Below are positions 45,697 to 56,139 of a stretch of DNA of 64,000 nt, one piece after another. Under the pieces are notes generated by a model. That model was not told the DNA's origin, did not search any database, and was given only the letters and a program-made list of their open reading frames with translations. Position 1 is the first letter of the stretch. Each line of letters starts with the position of its first letter. The stretch spans positions 32,198,539 through 32,262,538 of the forward strand of contig CM070501.1 in assembly GCA_036346375.1 (NCBI GenBank), in the 5' to 3' direction. Origin of the DNA: Guadua angustifolia (taxonomy: Eukaryota; Streptophyta; Magnoliopsida; Poales; Poaceae). The position numbers and the translations under genes are program-made.

Positions 45697-46226
45697 TGTG
45701 GAAGTCGCGTGACTAGGAGTCTAGTTGGCGGGCCAAGTTGACCAGCCCATGAAGATGGACCGAACCCACCTAGCAAAAGGGAAGGGGTTCTAGAAGGAGC
45801 CGGTCGAGCGAAGAGAAAGGAGAAGCGAGGACCGCGGGCGCCAGAGTAAGAAGGAAGCAGCTGTCTTCAAGAATTCAAGCGGCGCCGCTCAGATGGTATC
45901 AGGTTCGCGTCGGACGCTACAGATCTGGTCCTCGCCACCTCCAACGACTTCCCGCCGCTCATTTACTTGGCTTGTGCTCAAAGAATCTCTCGCTGTGTTC
46001 GGGGATGCCCCACGGTATATAGAAAGATATAACCTCGCATGAAAGGGGATCCTTGTAACTAAGAACACCGATACACTCACAAAGAACAACGAGAGCAGAC
46101 TAGGTATTATCTCCATTGAGAGCCCAACTCGGGTAAAAACCTTCTAGTGTTCTGCTTTACCATCCGGCTTAGATCTTCCGCCTAGTCCCACTCCCTCTTC
46201 TTCATTGTCGGTAACAACCATCGACA
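45697..46226 (+). repeat. 3' LTR of element 3
   Basis: Begins TGTGGAAGTCGCG right after GCACTCGGGGGCTAC and ends GTCGGTAACAACCATCGACA; 530 bp, TG...CA. TATATAG near 46016 is a candidate TATA box. The last 120 bp match the end of the element 2 LTR, the U3 part does not. Confidence 0.88.
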
Positions 46227-46239
46227 GTCGGAAAACTGA

Positions 46240-46337
46240 ATTACACCGAAATAAAAACCGACCTGAAAAATGAAAACCGAAATAACAAGTTAATTCGATT
46301 CGATTTTTCGGTTTTAGTGTATGGATACCCACCCCTA
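46240..46337. mobile_element. hAT terminal fragment
   Basis: AAACCGAAATAACAAG...TTTTTCGGTTTTAGTGTATGGATACCCACCCCTAG reads, reverse-complemented, as CTAGGGGTGGGTATCC plus CGGTTTT subterminal words, typical of plant hAT ends. Only one end is present; the other side is element 3. Confidence 0.55.
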
Positions 46338-47077
46338 GTTAGCAGCATCTCTAGAGCTGCTTTTTTTTTAATTGAAAAAAAAAACATCTCCAAAGTTCAA
46401 GCTAGACTATAAAAACGACGAGGCATGCGGATGATCCCGACAACACAATTAAACAACGTTTCTAATCTGTCGAAGTGTCAATGGGCTGAGCAACGCATGT
46501 AGAGAAAGTTGTTTATGCACGGCACGATCACTGAAAATTGAATATCACGAATTCATGGCACGCTGCTGTCCCAGGAGTCGACGCCTGGACGGCCAGGACC
46601 ATCCAGATCTACCGGTGCCGACGAGAGAACAGTGCTGCTCCACAGGAACACGAAAAGGGCTAAGGACATGACACGCTCGACAGGACGGGACGGAATCACG
46701 GAAATTCCGAATGGATTCGGGCGGTGGATGAAACAGGTGAAAAAAGAAAGGCGTCGGTGGAGGGGCAGCAGGGGCCGGGGGACACGCGACGGGCACCTTT
46801 CGTAGCTCCATGGCCCCACCACGTGGGGCTACAGGAACATGCCGGTGGATGCGGTGGGGCCCACCGTAACCTTCCTCAAACAGGCATAACTACCTCCGTT
46901 ACTTCCCATCTACGCAAAATAAGCGAGATCTCTCTCCTATCAGGGAGCTCTATCGGTCTATCGATCTATCTCTGTACGGGTAAGAATCAGACGGCGAAGA
47001 CGACGTGTACTAACTTTCTATGTCTAATAACAACTAGCAATAATAGCGCGCTACGCTGCACCGTCCTGTAAAGTCGA
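46338..47077. other. intergenic; G-box-like palindrome at 46820
   Basis: No gene assigned. CACGTG at 46820-46825 lies in CCACCACGTGGGG; frames at 46545-46822 (-) are unrecognised and Pro-rich. Confidence 0.4.
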
Positions 47078-47860
47078 TAGAACCCATCGGCGAATCCATG
47101 GGCTACTATAAACCTTCGTTGAAATCTGTGTTTTTTTTAAAAAACGGAAAATTTGGTCGAATTTTTGATCTTTTTAAAAAACCACGGCTAGGACCGGTCG
47201 GCAAATCGATAAGCTGCTATAAACCTTCGACGAATCTGTGTTTTTTTTTGTGACGAAAACATTTTTTCCGGATTTTTTTGGTGACGAAAACATTTTTCTC
47301 GGGAAAAATGGAGAAAGGACCAGGCTAGGACCCGTCGGCAAATCGATAAGCTGTTATAAACCTTCGACGAATATGTGTTTTTTTTTGTGACGAAAACATT
47401 TTTTCCGGGATCTGCGTTTTTTTTGTGACGAAAACATTTTTTCCGGATTTTTTTGGTGACGAAAACATTTTTTCCGTGAAAAACGGAGAAAGGACCAAGT
47501 TAGGACCCGTCGGCAAATCGATAAGTTGCTATAAACCTTCGTCGAATCTGGTTTTTTTTCGTGACGAAAACATTTTTTCCGGATTTTTTGGTGACGAAAA
47601 CATTTTTTCCGGGAAAAACGGAGAAAGGACCTAGACGTAAGAAGCAGGGGCCTATCCGTTATTTTTTTGGACCTGTTCGCTATCCTGAAAAATTAGAAAA
47701 GGGCTTCCTCGCGATTTGAATTTAACTGCAGGTTTTTCCGTTAAATACCGCGCCAGGGACCTAAACGCGATGAAAAAATAAAAATCTTTGTCTCACAAAA
47801 AATCGTGAAAGACCTATTTATAATTTATAGGGATCTATTCGTAATTCGAAGAAATAGAGG
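47078..47860. repeat. nested tandem repeat, family R1
   Basis: Units start at about 47078, 47190, 47327 and 47502 with AGGACCCGTCGGCAAATCGATAAG and TATAAACCTTCGACGAATCTG. Their lengths grow (112, 137, 175 bp) because the subrepeat GTGACGAAAACATTTTTTCCGG is copied one to three times per unit. From 47570 the sequence matches 7240-7500. Confidence 0.87.
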
Positions 47861-48188
47861 GTTTTTCTGCAAATTGACTTGGCTGACACGTGGGTGGCCT
47901 GGTTGATCGGCAATGTCTCACGCTATAAAGGGTGTAACCATGGATTACGCCGTGGGGCGGCGTATAATTGACGAGCGCGCATGATTGGGCTTATCTACGC
48001 ACGGCGCGTGAGTCGTTTTATATATATATAACAAAGGAGCTTTGGTGTTCTGATTTTGATCAATCATCCTAGAAAATAAAGAGATTAAAGCATGGCGTAC
48101 TGGCCTACAGTATGAAGTGGGTGCTCCCTGTTCATGGCGCCAGCGTACGCACAACTGGAGAGAAATTTACAGTATTATACAGCAATAT
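47861..48188. other. intergenic, nothing recognised
   Basis: A TATATATATA stretch at about 48020 and no ORF of note. Confidence 0.45.
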
Positions 48189-48449
48189 ATTTTCTTTGGT
48201 CACAAATAGTTGTCGTTTTGGATATCGACACGGTCTCTAAAATACAGTTATGACCCCTAATTTTTATTATAATATATTTTTAAAACTCAATAAAATTATA
48301 ATACTATGAAAGTATTTTTCGAGACAAATTTACATTGTGATTTCTATGTATCCAATTCAAATACTTAAAAAAGATATTTACAATCAAAGTTTTGAAAGTT
48401 TGACTATATCTAATCCTAAACGATGACTATTCGTGACTCGAGGGAGAAT
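48189..48449. mobile_element. diverged Stowaway-like (Tc1/mariner) MITE
   Basis: GGTCACAAATAGTTGTCGTTTTGG on the left and CCTAAACGATGACTATTCGTGACTCGAGGGAG on the right are the inverted ends of a common grass Stowaway family (usual form CTCCCTCCGTCACAAATA). The interior TCGACACGGTCT, AAAGTATTTTTCGAGACAAA and AAAGTTTGAC also fits. Outermost bases are mutated, so the TA target duplication cannot be fixed. Confidence 0.75.
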
Positions 48450-49859
48450 GATGGACAGTAAAAATCATATTTAACCACTAATTTATTAAATATATTCTTT
48501 CTACTCTACTGTCGAATAAAGTATAGCCAATGCGATCCGTTGAACAAAAAAAATTAAACGTCTCTATTGAATTTAGCGTAGTTTAGCGTAAAAGAGACCT
48601 GTTTAGAACGGAGGGCGCGAATGCAGCCAAGAATAGCACGTCCGATGAATCGATCGCCACGACCACGAGCGGCCACTGCGAGGGTGGCACGTCGATCCAC
48701 CGGTGTCGCTGTGCTTTCCCCATCTCCCATGTGCCTCCACATGCGCGTCAATGAATACTCCGGTACAAACATGTACGCACGCACGTATATCGATCGATTC
48801 CTTCATAGGGCGCGCTAGCAATTTTTGCCATGTACACGTACGTCCGTATATGGGTATGATGCAGTGATGAACGTAACGTACCTCTGCCTGACTGCGAGCT
48901 AGCTAGCTAGCTAGTAATGGCGTTTCACAGTACGTAACAGGGTAACAGGCCGGCCGGCCGGCCGGCCGGCTCCACGACGCCTTTAAAACCAAAGAAAGCA
49001 AAGGTCAAGAAAGCAACATCTACCATTGGACGCTATAGCTTAGCACCGGCCGGCATTTACTGGTGAGACAAAGGCACTCCATGCTTCCCTGGGAGGCAAG
49101 GAACAAATTAGCTAACAACAATTGCTCACTCAAGTGGTGTCTTGCAAAATAGATTATGGCAAATGAGTTCACGCCAGAGGCCCACCTGAGAAGGTTTGAT
49201 GGAATGCACAGTATTGTGTAGAGGAGATCATTGGTGGAGTCGGAGCTAGATCGTCGGGAGGGACCAGTCGCAGCTGTTCTTTTCTTTACTCCGTGAATAA
49301 CGTTGCTGGAAGAGTTGAGAGCCGGTTAGACAAATGACGAGCTAAACAAATGCGAGTAGGCATTGACAAACTGGCCGACGGTGCGGGTCCTAACGTGGAT
49401 CAGCCGTAGGTCTAAGCCTAGCCCAATGGAGAGTAGTAGTCAATCCATCGCTGAATTTTGCGGTTAGTGTCGTCATTGTCAGAGCAATACGGAAGTCCTT
49501 GTGATGTGCAAATGTAGTCTGTGGTAGAACATATAGACGTCAATCAGACATTCATACAGTCATAAGAAAATACTTCTTTTTCATTCTCGAATCAATGGGG
49601 AGCTGTGCCAGGCAAAATTGCCTGAATAGGAATCAACACCTGAGATTCAGTTTAGGAAAAAAATTATAGCTTTCATAAGATAATACATCGATTTTCAACA
49701 TGTCAAAATGAGGAGGTTTTAACAAAAAAAATTGTAGTTTCGGATTGTACATTTAATACAACGAAAACATGTATTTGCCAACTCAGGACGTAGAGATTTT
49801 GTCCCAACTATATGTTGAGGATTTTGATTTTAGCAACGGATGCTTTTTTGTTAATAAGT
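48450..49859. other. intergenic with simple repeats
   Basis: (AGCT)n at 48896-48914 and (GGCC)n at 48948-48970, the latter a 23-bp near-perfect self-complementary tract. No gene recognised in the rest. Confidence 0.5.
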
Positions 49860-51300
49860 CCACTTTACAGCGTGAACGTTGCCCTCAGTTTGATTTTCAG
49901 CCCTGAACTATAAAGCTGTTCAAATCGGGATCTAAAACTAACAAAACCGTTTACTTTACCCCTCGTCCCAAATCGAGTTAGTTTTGATCTGATGTAGCAT
50001 CCCAGTCAGATCAATGTTGTTCACTAGGATGCTCTTACGGTGTGCATGTAGAACCCACCTATCACTGACAAAGCAAGGAACATAAGAAGAGATCAAGAGG
50101 AAGTAGAGAGCAAAATAGGGGAGCTGTGGCATAGCCCCGGGCGGCAATGGTGACGGCGCGGGATACACCACTAGTGTGTAAAACGGGTCATCATGGTCTC
50201 AGGGAAGTGATGGGAGGTGGCAGCACGAGTGGGGAGCATAGCAGCAATGCTGGCGGTGTCAGGGCAATGGCCATGGCGCGCACAAATGGTGGCAACGGTT
50301 CTTCAGCGATGCCCCTCGAGCATGGTTCATGTACAAGCATGGTGACGTTAAGGGGAGTCCAACAGTGAGGTTGGTGCGGCCAGGGATAGTCAGAGGTGGT
50401 GGGGGCGATGGCACTGGGCACTAGAAAGAAAAGTGGCGTGACAGTAACTCTCCATGACATTGCAACAACAAAATTGACATGGGAAAAGTTAGAGGAGGTG
50501 ATAGAGACGCTACTGGTGCAAGGAATTACGGAGAAACTAACTAGGGGTGAAGAAATCAGCGGCAACAACAATTTGAATGGAGTCAGAGAAGGCAATGATA
50601 TACTGACAAAGAGCTACGAGATAGATCAAATCAATTGAGGGGAAATGCTCTCCTCTATCCCCCATTGAGTTTCTCTACAATTCTTTGCACAAGTAGCGCC
50701 TCTATCACCTCCCTAACATTTTCCCACACTAATTTGGTCATTTGTGTCATCGTGAAGAGCTGCCATCGCACCACCTTCTTCTCTAGGGTTGGGCATCGTC
50801 ACCCCACAACCTCCGACCGTCCCTGGCCATGGCAACCTCACTATTGGACTCTCCTCAACGTCATCATGCTTGTGCGTAGCCATGCCCTGTAGGGCATCGC
50901 CGAAGGGCCACCACCGCTGTCCTCCCGCACCATGGCCGCTGCCCCAACGCCATGCTCTCCCACATGTGCCGTTGCCTCCCATCACTTCCCTGAGATAGTG
51001 ATGACCTGCTTTTTTTGCCCGTCAGTAGCGTATCTCGCACTGCCACTAGCCACCGTTCTCTTGTTTGCTCTTTGCTTTCTCTCAATCTCTCTTTGTTTTC
51101 TCTCGCTGTCACTTACAACTGGGTTCTACATGTACGCCATATGAGAGCGTTGACCTAACTGGGATGCCACATCAGATCAAAAACTACCTTGATTTGAGTC
51201 AAGAGGGTAAAGCAAATTGCTTCATTAGTTTAAGATCTTGATTTGGCTGATTTGACCGGTTGAAAATCGAACTGATACCAAGTTTAGGATTGTAAATGGG
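49860..51300. mobile_element. long-arm foldback element (probable Mutator-like, about 650-bp inverted arms)
   Basis: The left arm (49860-50541) and the reverse complement of the right arm (about 50667-51300) align over their full length. Paired words include CAAATCGAGTTAG with CAAATCAAGGTAG, TTTTGATCTGATGTAGCATCCCAGT, CAGGGAAGTGATGGGAGG, CACAAGCATGRTGACGTTRAGG and GAGGTGATAGAGRCGCTAC. The spacer is about 120 bp. Arms differ by perhaps a quarter of positions. No exact TSD was seen. Frames inside (50191-50595 and others) run through the arms and are not convincing genes. The element ends about 640 bp before the mannanase TATA box. Confidence 0.85.
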
Positions 51301-51942
51301 AATTGTTCCTTTTTAAAATAAAAACTGATGCATTTTTATAACACACGAATTTTTGTGTAAAATGAACGTTAATTCACGCCTAAAAATTGAATGTGCACAT
51401 CTAAAAACTGTAAACAGAGTCGAAACTTCGAGACATCGTAGATGCTCATCTAGCAAGTAATCAAAACAAAGAGAAACGTAAGAAGCTAATAAATGAGCAG
51501 AAACAGTAGATCATGGACCAATATATATATGCACAAGAAGGACCGAGGATCCTGTATTGCATTGAACTAAAACTACAGTATACAAATCTCAAAATGGCTG
51601 ATGGAGCCTGAGATAGATTCGGTAAACCTTACCAATGCAGCCGGACCAACATGTTCTTCCTTCCCTTGTGAGGTGCCTTCAAATTAAGAAGCTCGCCGGA
51701 CGCCGATACTGACGAAGTTGATGTTCCCCTCTCCTTGTCCACCAACTAAACTAATCCTAAGTCCTAACCATCTGCTGGAGCTATGTACACCAAGGGAGTT
51801 AACACCGACGACCCACTGACAGGTCAGCCTAACCATACTGACCGATAGAGATAACTGCTTCTTCTCGTTGCGTTGCCATTTACTGCACTGTCACTGTTAC
51901 ACACTAGTAGGAGTGTGAACTGGAGCCCTGCGAATTGTGATC
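51301..51942. other. upstream region of the mannanase gene
   Basis: No ORF or transposon recognised. This is the proximal promoter segment between the foldback element and the TATA box. Confidence 0.5.
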
Positions 51943-51950
51943 TATTTAAA
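51943..51950 (+). promoter_or_regulatory. TATA box of the mannanase gene
   Basis: TATTTAAA lies 109 bp upstream of the start codon, so transcription probably starts near 51975-51980, giving a 5' leader of about 80 nt rich in CTCC repeats. No upstream ATG lies in that leader. Confidence 0.65.
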
Positions 51951-52058
51951 TCTCCACGGAGCCTCTCCTCCTCCTCGCATTCCTCCTCACTCACCTCACC
52001 ACCTTTGCCATCCAAGAGAGGGGAGGGAGCTAGCACTGCGCAGACAGCTAGAGAAGAA

Positions 52059-55000
52059 ATGAAGCTTCTTGGAGCTCTTGCTCTGCTGGTGCTTCTGTGT
52101 GTCCATGGAGTCCAAGAAGCAGAGGCCGGGAAAGACGGGTTCGTGAGGGCGCAGGGCACTCACTTCGTGATCAACGGCAACCCGTACTACGCCAACGGGT
52201 TCAACGCCTATTGGCTCATGACCCTGGCCGCCGACCCTGCGCAGAGGGGCAAGATCACCTCCGTGCTCAGCCAGGCCGCCGGCCATGGCCTCTCCATGGC
52301 CAGGACATGGGCCTTCAGCGACGGCGGCAGCAATGCGCTGCAGTACTCCCCAGGCAACTATAATGAGAACACCTTCAAGGTCCTAAGCCAGTAACCGCAT
52401 TTGCTTCTCGTGTTTAACCACTTGTTTTCTTGAATCATTTGGTGCATAAATTATGTTTTTTTTAAAACTTAACGACTCTGTTTCTGGTTCTGGAGGCGTT
52501 TATTTGTGCTTTCTTTGTGAGTTTTTGCATCGTTTCTTGGTTCTTTGTGCAGGGTTTGGATTTTGTGCTGTCTGAGGCGAGGAAGTATGGGATCAAGCTG
52601 ATACTGAGCCTTGTGAACAACTATGAGACTTTTGGAGGGAGAAAGCAGTATGTGAATTGGGCAAGAGGGCAGGGCCAGGCCATTGGATCTGATGATGAGT
52701 TCTTCACCAACCCTGTTGTCAAGGGCTTCTACAAGAACCATGTCAAGGTGAAAACAGCAATAAATTGGCAGTAATTTCCACCGTTTTATTAGATGAACAT
52801 TATTTCTAGTACCGTGAACTTTATTTCCTTCTTTGTTGAAAAGATGCTTACTTTGTTTCCCTTTTGGCAAGATATAGGACAGCTACATGTTCTATTTATC
52901 CTGCTTTTTGGTTCTTGAAGTTCAACAAAACGCTTTGCTTCCTTTTAGACATAATGTTTGTGGTCTTATGATTATGTGGAAGAAACTAGAAGATTTAGGC
53001 CCTTTTGGGCTTTTTCATAAACTTAAAAGTAAAAAAACTACAGCTTAAATAAACGAGTAGTTTTTTATCTGAACTTTTCAAAGATCATAAACCTCTATAT
53101 AACTAAAAGCCAAAAACACTGAAGAGAGATTTTTTTGGCTTATTGATGGTTGATTTTAGACTAATAACACTAAAGTTAGGTAAAATTACCTACCTCTATC
53201 ACGTACAAAAAATTGTTAGTTTTTAAACTGTTTAAAAAAAACTGACTTTAAGTAATAAGACAAAAACCCTAAGTTTAAACAAACATGTCCTTAGCTCCCT
53301 ACCGGCTTCTCTGTACTCGTTGTTTATTTATTTTACATTGCAATCTTTGCCTTCATGGTGTACTTTAAAAGAAAAATAAACATCGAGGTTTGGCTTCACG
53401 GGGGTAAACATTTTACAACGTTGTTTTGATATCCGTAATTATTATTGTAAAACATTCATCCTTGAGAAGGAGCAAGGTGGCATGTTCGAGGCACCAATAG
53501 CGGATAGAATGTGGTTACTTAATGGCGCGTATCTTCCCCAAAAGATAACGCTAGAAAGATGCATTCTTAGGGCATCTCCAATGATACTACCTAAAAAAAT
53601 GTCCATATCATCTATAGATAGCAAATAGACAATCTCTCCAATAGATTAGTTATAGTATTGTCTATAAAATTAAATATTGACCCACATGTAATAGATAATA
53701 AGTGTCTTGAATCGCTTATACCGACTATACATTAGTAGCGGCCTATATCTCTCTTTTTTTTTTCTCTTCCACCTAAGCAAAATGCTGAGATGGCACGCTT
53801 ATAGTTAGCTAAAATGGCACCATTGGAGATGCCCTTATGCGCGCTCCAATGCGGCTGCCGTGACATATATAGAGTTATAGTAGTACTTTTTTCGTAACTT
53901 ACAGAAAACTACGGTTCTTTTGTGCGAACTATCAGAACTATAGATCTTTCAAGAACTTGTATAATAAAAATATAGGTTTTAAAATTAACTGCCTCTCATA
54001 ACATATTTGGTAGTGTGGCTTACATGGTAATTTTACACGCGAGTGAAACAGAGAATTGGGATGTATGAAACTACTACGTAGATTCACACTATCAAATCTG
54101 TGTTCAGATAGATCTTTCAAGAACTTGCATAATAAAAATATAGATTTTAAAATTAACTGCTTCTCCTAACATATTTGGCGGTGTGGCTTACATGGTAGTT
54201 TTACACGCGAGTGAAACAGGGAATTGGGATGTGTGAGATTACTACGTGGGTTCACACTATCAAATCTGTTATGAGAAACGATTGATTCTAAAACCTATAG
54301 TTTTATAACATAAATTTCTTAGAATTTGTAGTTTTATGAAACAGAAACTAAAATCTGCAGTTTTACAGTAATTTGTACAATAAACTTATAGATTTGTAAA
54401 ATTTACTCTCTTTTTTTCAATACCAGACTTTGTCAGTGGAGAAATGTAGTTTTGTGAAATAAAAACTAAAATCTATCGTTTTCTAATAATTTATGCAATA
54501 AACCTATAGATGTTTAAAATTTACTATATTTTTTTCCTAAATACCGCGACTTTGTCGGTGGACAAAGACTGTCGGTGGAGAAAGACTGAACACAGTACAC
54601 TGCACGGCGTGTACTACCCCGTAAAACTAGCGAGTAGTAACTTCTTCAGGAACGGGTAGGAGCAGAGAACCTTTTAGAACGTCGCACCTTGTAGCGCTGT
54701 GGTGTGTGTGTGTTCTCCATTGTTGGATGTCTCTGTATCTTGCTGGTCTCTGCATCAGACCACAGTCAAAAGTCAGCATTACTGGCCCCGATTGGATCAG
54801 GTTCTTTAGTGGTCGCATACTCGCACCCACATCATGAGCATGAATTATTTTTTAAAATAATATTTGAAAAATAAAAAATTACAAAAATAGTTTCCTGTCG
54901 TCATTTGAAATGGCGACAGAGGTCTGTCGCCATTCCAAATAGCGACAAAGGTCTATCGCCAAACCTCCCTTCCTTTCTCCTGCGCTTGCTCGGTGGAGAT

Positions 55001-56139
55001 GAAGCGCACTGTCGCCATTCCAATTGGCGACAGAGAGCATCTCGCTATTTCAAATGGCGATAGGCTTTGTGTCGCTAATCAAAACGATGACAGGTGCTAA
55101 AAGTGTTATTTTTCTTTTCGGTATATTATTTCCGTAAATTTCTATTAAAATAGTATTATTTTTAAAAAAATTCCTCATGAGCATGCTGTCTTATCGTCAG
55201 TTCTCTGAATCTTTATTGGCACTTCGAGCACGCTTCTGACAGTTTTGCTTTTGTATGCTTCTTTCAAGACGGTGCTGACGAGGGTGAACACGATCACCGG
55301 GGTGGCGTACAAGGACGACCCGACGATCCTGGCGTGGGAGCTGATGAACGAGCCCAGGTGCCAGTCCGATCTCTCCGGGCGCTCCATCCAGTCGTGGATC
55401 ACGGAGATGGCGGCCCACGTCAAGTCCATCGACGGCAACCACATGCTGGAGGCCGGCCTCGAGGGCTTCTACGGCGCGTCGTCGTCGTCCCGGGACGCCG
55501 TGAACCCCTCCGGCTACCAGGTCGGCACCGACTTCATCGCCGACAACCAGGTCCCCGGCATCGACTTCGCCACCGTCCACTCCTACCCCGACCAATGGTA
55601 CATACATATATAGTACGGCTTCTAGCAACGTTGCGATCTTGCGCGCTCAAATGGCAACTGATCAATGGCAATGACGGCTATAATGCAGGTTGTCGAACTC
55701 GAACGACCAGTCGCAGCTGAGCTTCCTGAGCAGCTGGCTGGACGCGCACATCGCGGACGCGCAGAGGACGCTGCGGAAGCCGCTGGTCATCACAGAGTTC
55801 GGCAAGTCGTGGAAGGACCCCGGGTACAGCAGCGGCGAGCGGGACGCGTTGTTCGGCATGGTGTACGCCAAGATCTACGACTCGGCGCGGACGGGCGGCG
55901 CCACGGTGGGCGGGCTGTTCTGGCAGCTCATGGCGGAGGGCATGGACTCCTACCGGGACGGCTACGAGGTCGTCCTCGGGGAGGTGCCGTCCACCACCGG
56001 CGTCATCACGTCGCAGAGCCGGAGGCTGCACTTCGTCGGCAAGGCGTTCGCGCGGGCCCGCGACGTCCAGCGAGCGAAGCAGGCGAAAGAGATGAGGGCC
56101 AATGCCACCACCGGCGCGAGCGCCGGCAACGGCAACTAG
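52059..56139 (+). CDS. endo-beta-1,4-mannanase (GH5), secreted, four exons
   Basis: Exons 52059-52379, 52553-52747, 55269-55597 and 55689-56139, all GT-AG introns, phases 0, 0, 2. They give 431 residues, normal for plant MAN proteins. Residues 1-23 ([20 protein letters not shown]...) are a signal peptide. The GH5 barrel follows: [107 protein letters not shown]. Glu200 (NEP) is the acid/base and Glu318 (ITEFG) the nucleophile. It should cut beta-1,4-mannan, galactomannan or glucomannan in the wall. The start was chosen for the signal peptide and the TATA spacing. The 111-bp readthrough after exon 1 to a stop at 52394 is ruled out because splicing at AAG/GTCCTA restores the family's FxGLDFV junction. 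No disruption seen. Confidence 0.95.
53570..53834. mobile_element. Tourist-like (PIF/Harbinger) MITE in mannanase intron 2
   Basis: Ends GGGCATCTCCAATG and its inverse CATTGGAGATGCCC, flanked by 3-bp TTA at 53567-53569 and 53835-53837, the PIF/Harbinger target. 265 bp, non-coding. Confidence 0.9.
53884..54530. mobile_element. Mutator-family foldback MITE, copy 3, rearranged, in mannanase intron 2
   Basis: Same family as 11501 and 22221 (arms with AAAACTACGG, CTATAGAT and TTTTGTGCGAACTATCAG units; centre TCATAACATATTTGGTAGTG). A 168-bp internal segment is repeated in tandem from 53943 and 54111 (both start GATCTTTCAAGAACTTG). A second, partial right end lies at about 54440-54530 next to the repeated phrase GACTTTGTCRGTGGA. 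No TSD could be fixed. Confidence 0.78.
54844..55171. repeat. AT-flanked element with five TGTCGCCATT palindromes, in mannanase intron 2
   Basis: AT-rich ends (ATTATTTTTTAAAATAATA and, inverted, ATTTTTTTAAAAATAATAC) enclose five near-palindromes of about 25 bp at 54895-54919, 54924-54948, 55009-55033, 55041-55064 and 55069-55093. The best is CTGTCGCCA-TTCCAA-TTGGCGACAG at 55009. No TSD was determined; the family is not named. Confidence 0.7.

Larger units (their letters stand above)
33173..46226 (+). mobile_element. Tat-lineage gypsy element 3, 5' end missing, plus orientation
   Basis: Order on the plus strand is gag, protease, RT, RNase H, plant-type RNase H, integrase (33240-38250), then about 7.4 kb of 3' internal DNA with antisense ORFs and a tandem array, then a 3' LTR (45697-46226). 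No 5' LTR or primer site is present; the left end is joined to element 2 near 33172. Coding regions are full of small indels. A solo LTR (38816-41850) interrupts it. The sequence just outside the 3' LTR is GTCGG, unlike the CATAC outside element 2. Confidence 0.87.
52748..55268 (+). other. mannanase intron 2, 2.5 kb, MITE-filled
   Basis: Starts GTGAAAAC and ends TTCTTTCAAG. It is more than ten times longer than introns 1 (173 bp) and 3 (91 bp) because at least three inserted repeats lie in it: a Tourist MITE, a Mutator-type MITE with duplication, and a palindrome-rich element. The part 52780-53560 has no recognised insertion. Confidence 0.85.

Noticed and set aside
52380..52394. Mannanase exon 1 reading on to the stop at 52394, or a splice at CCA/GTAACC
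   Set aside because: Both give the wrong phase for exon 2. Splicing at AAG/GTCCTA keeps phase 0 and the family's conserved GLDFV join.
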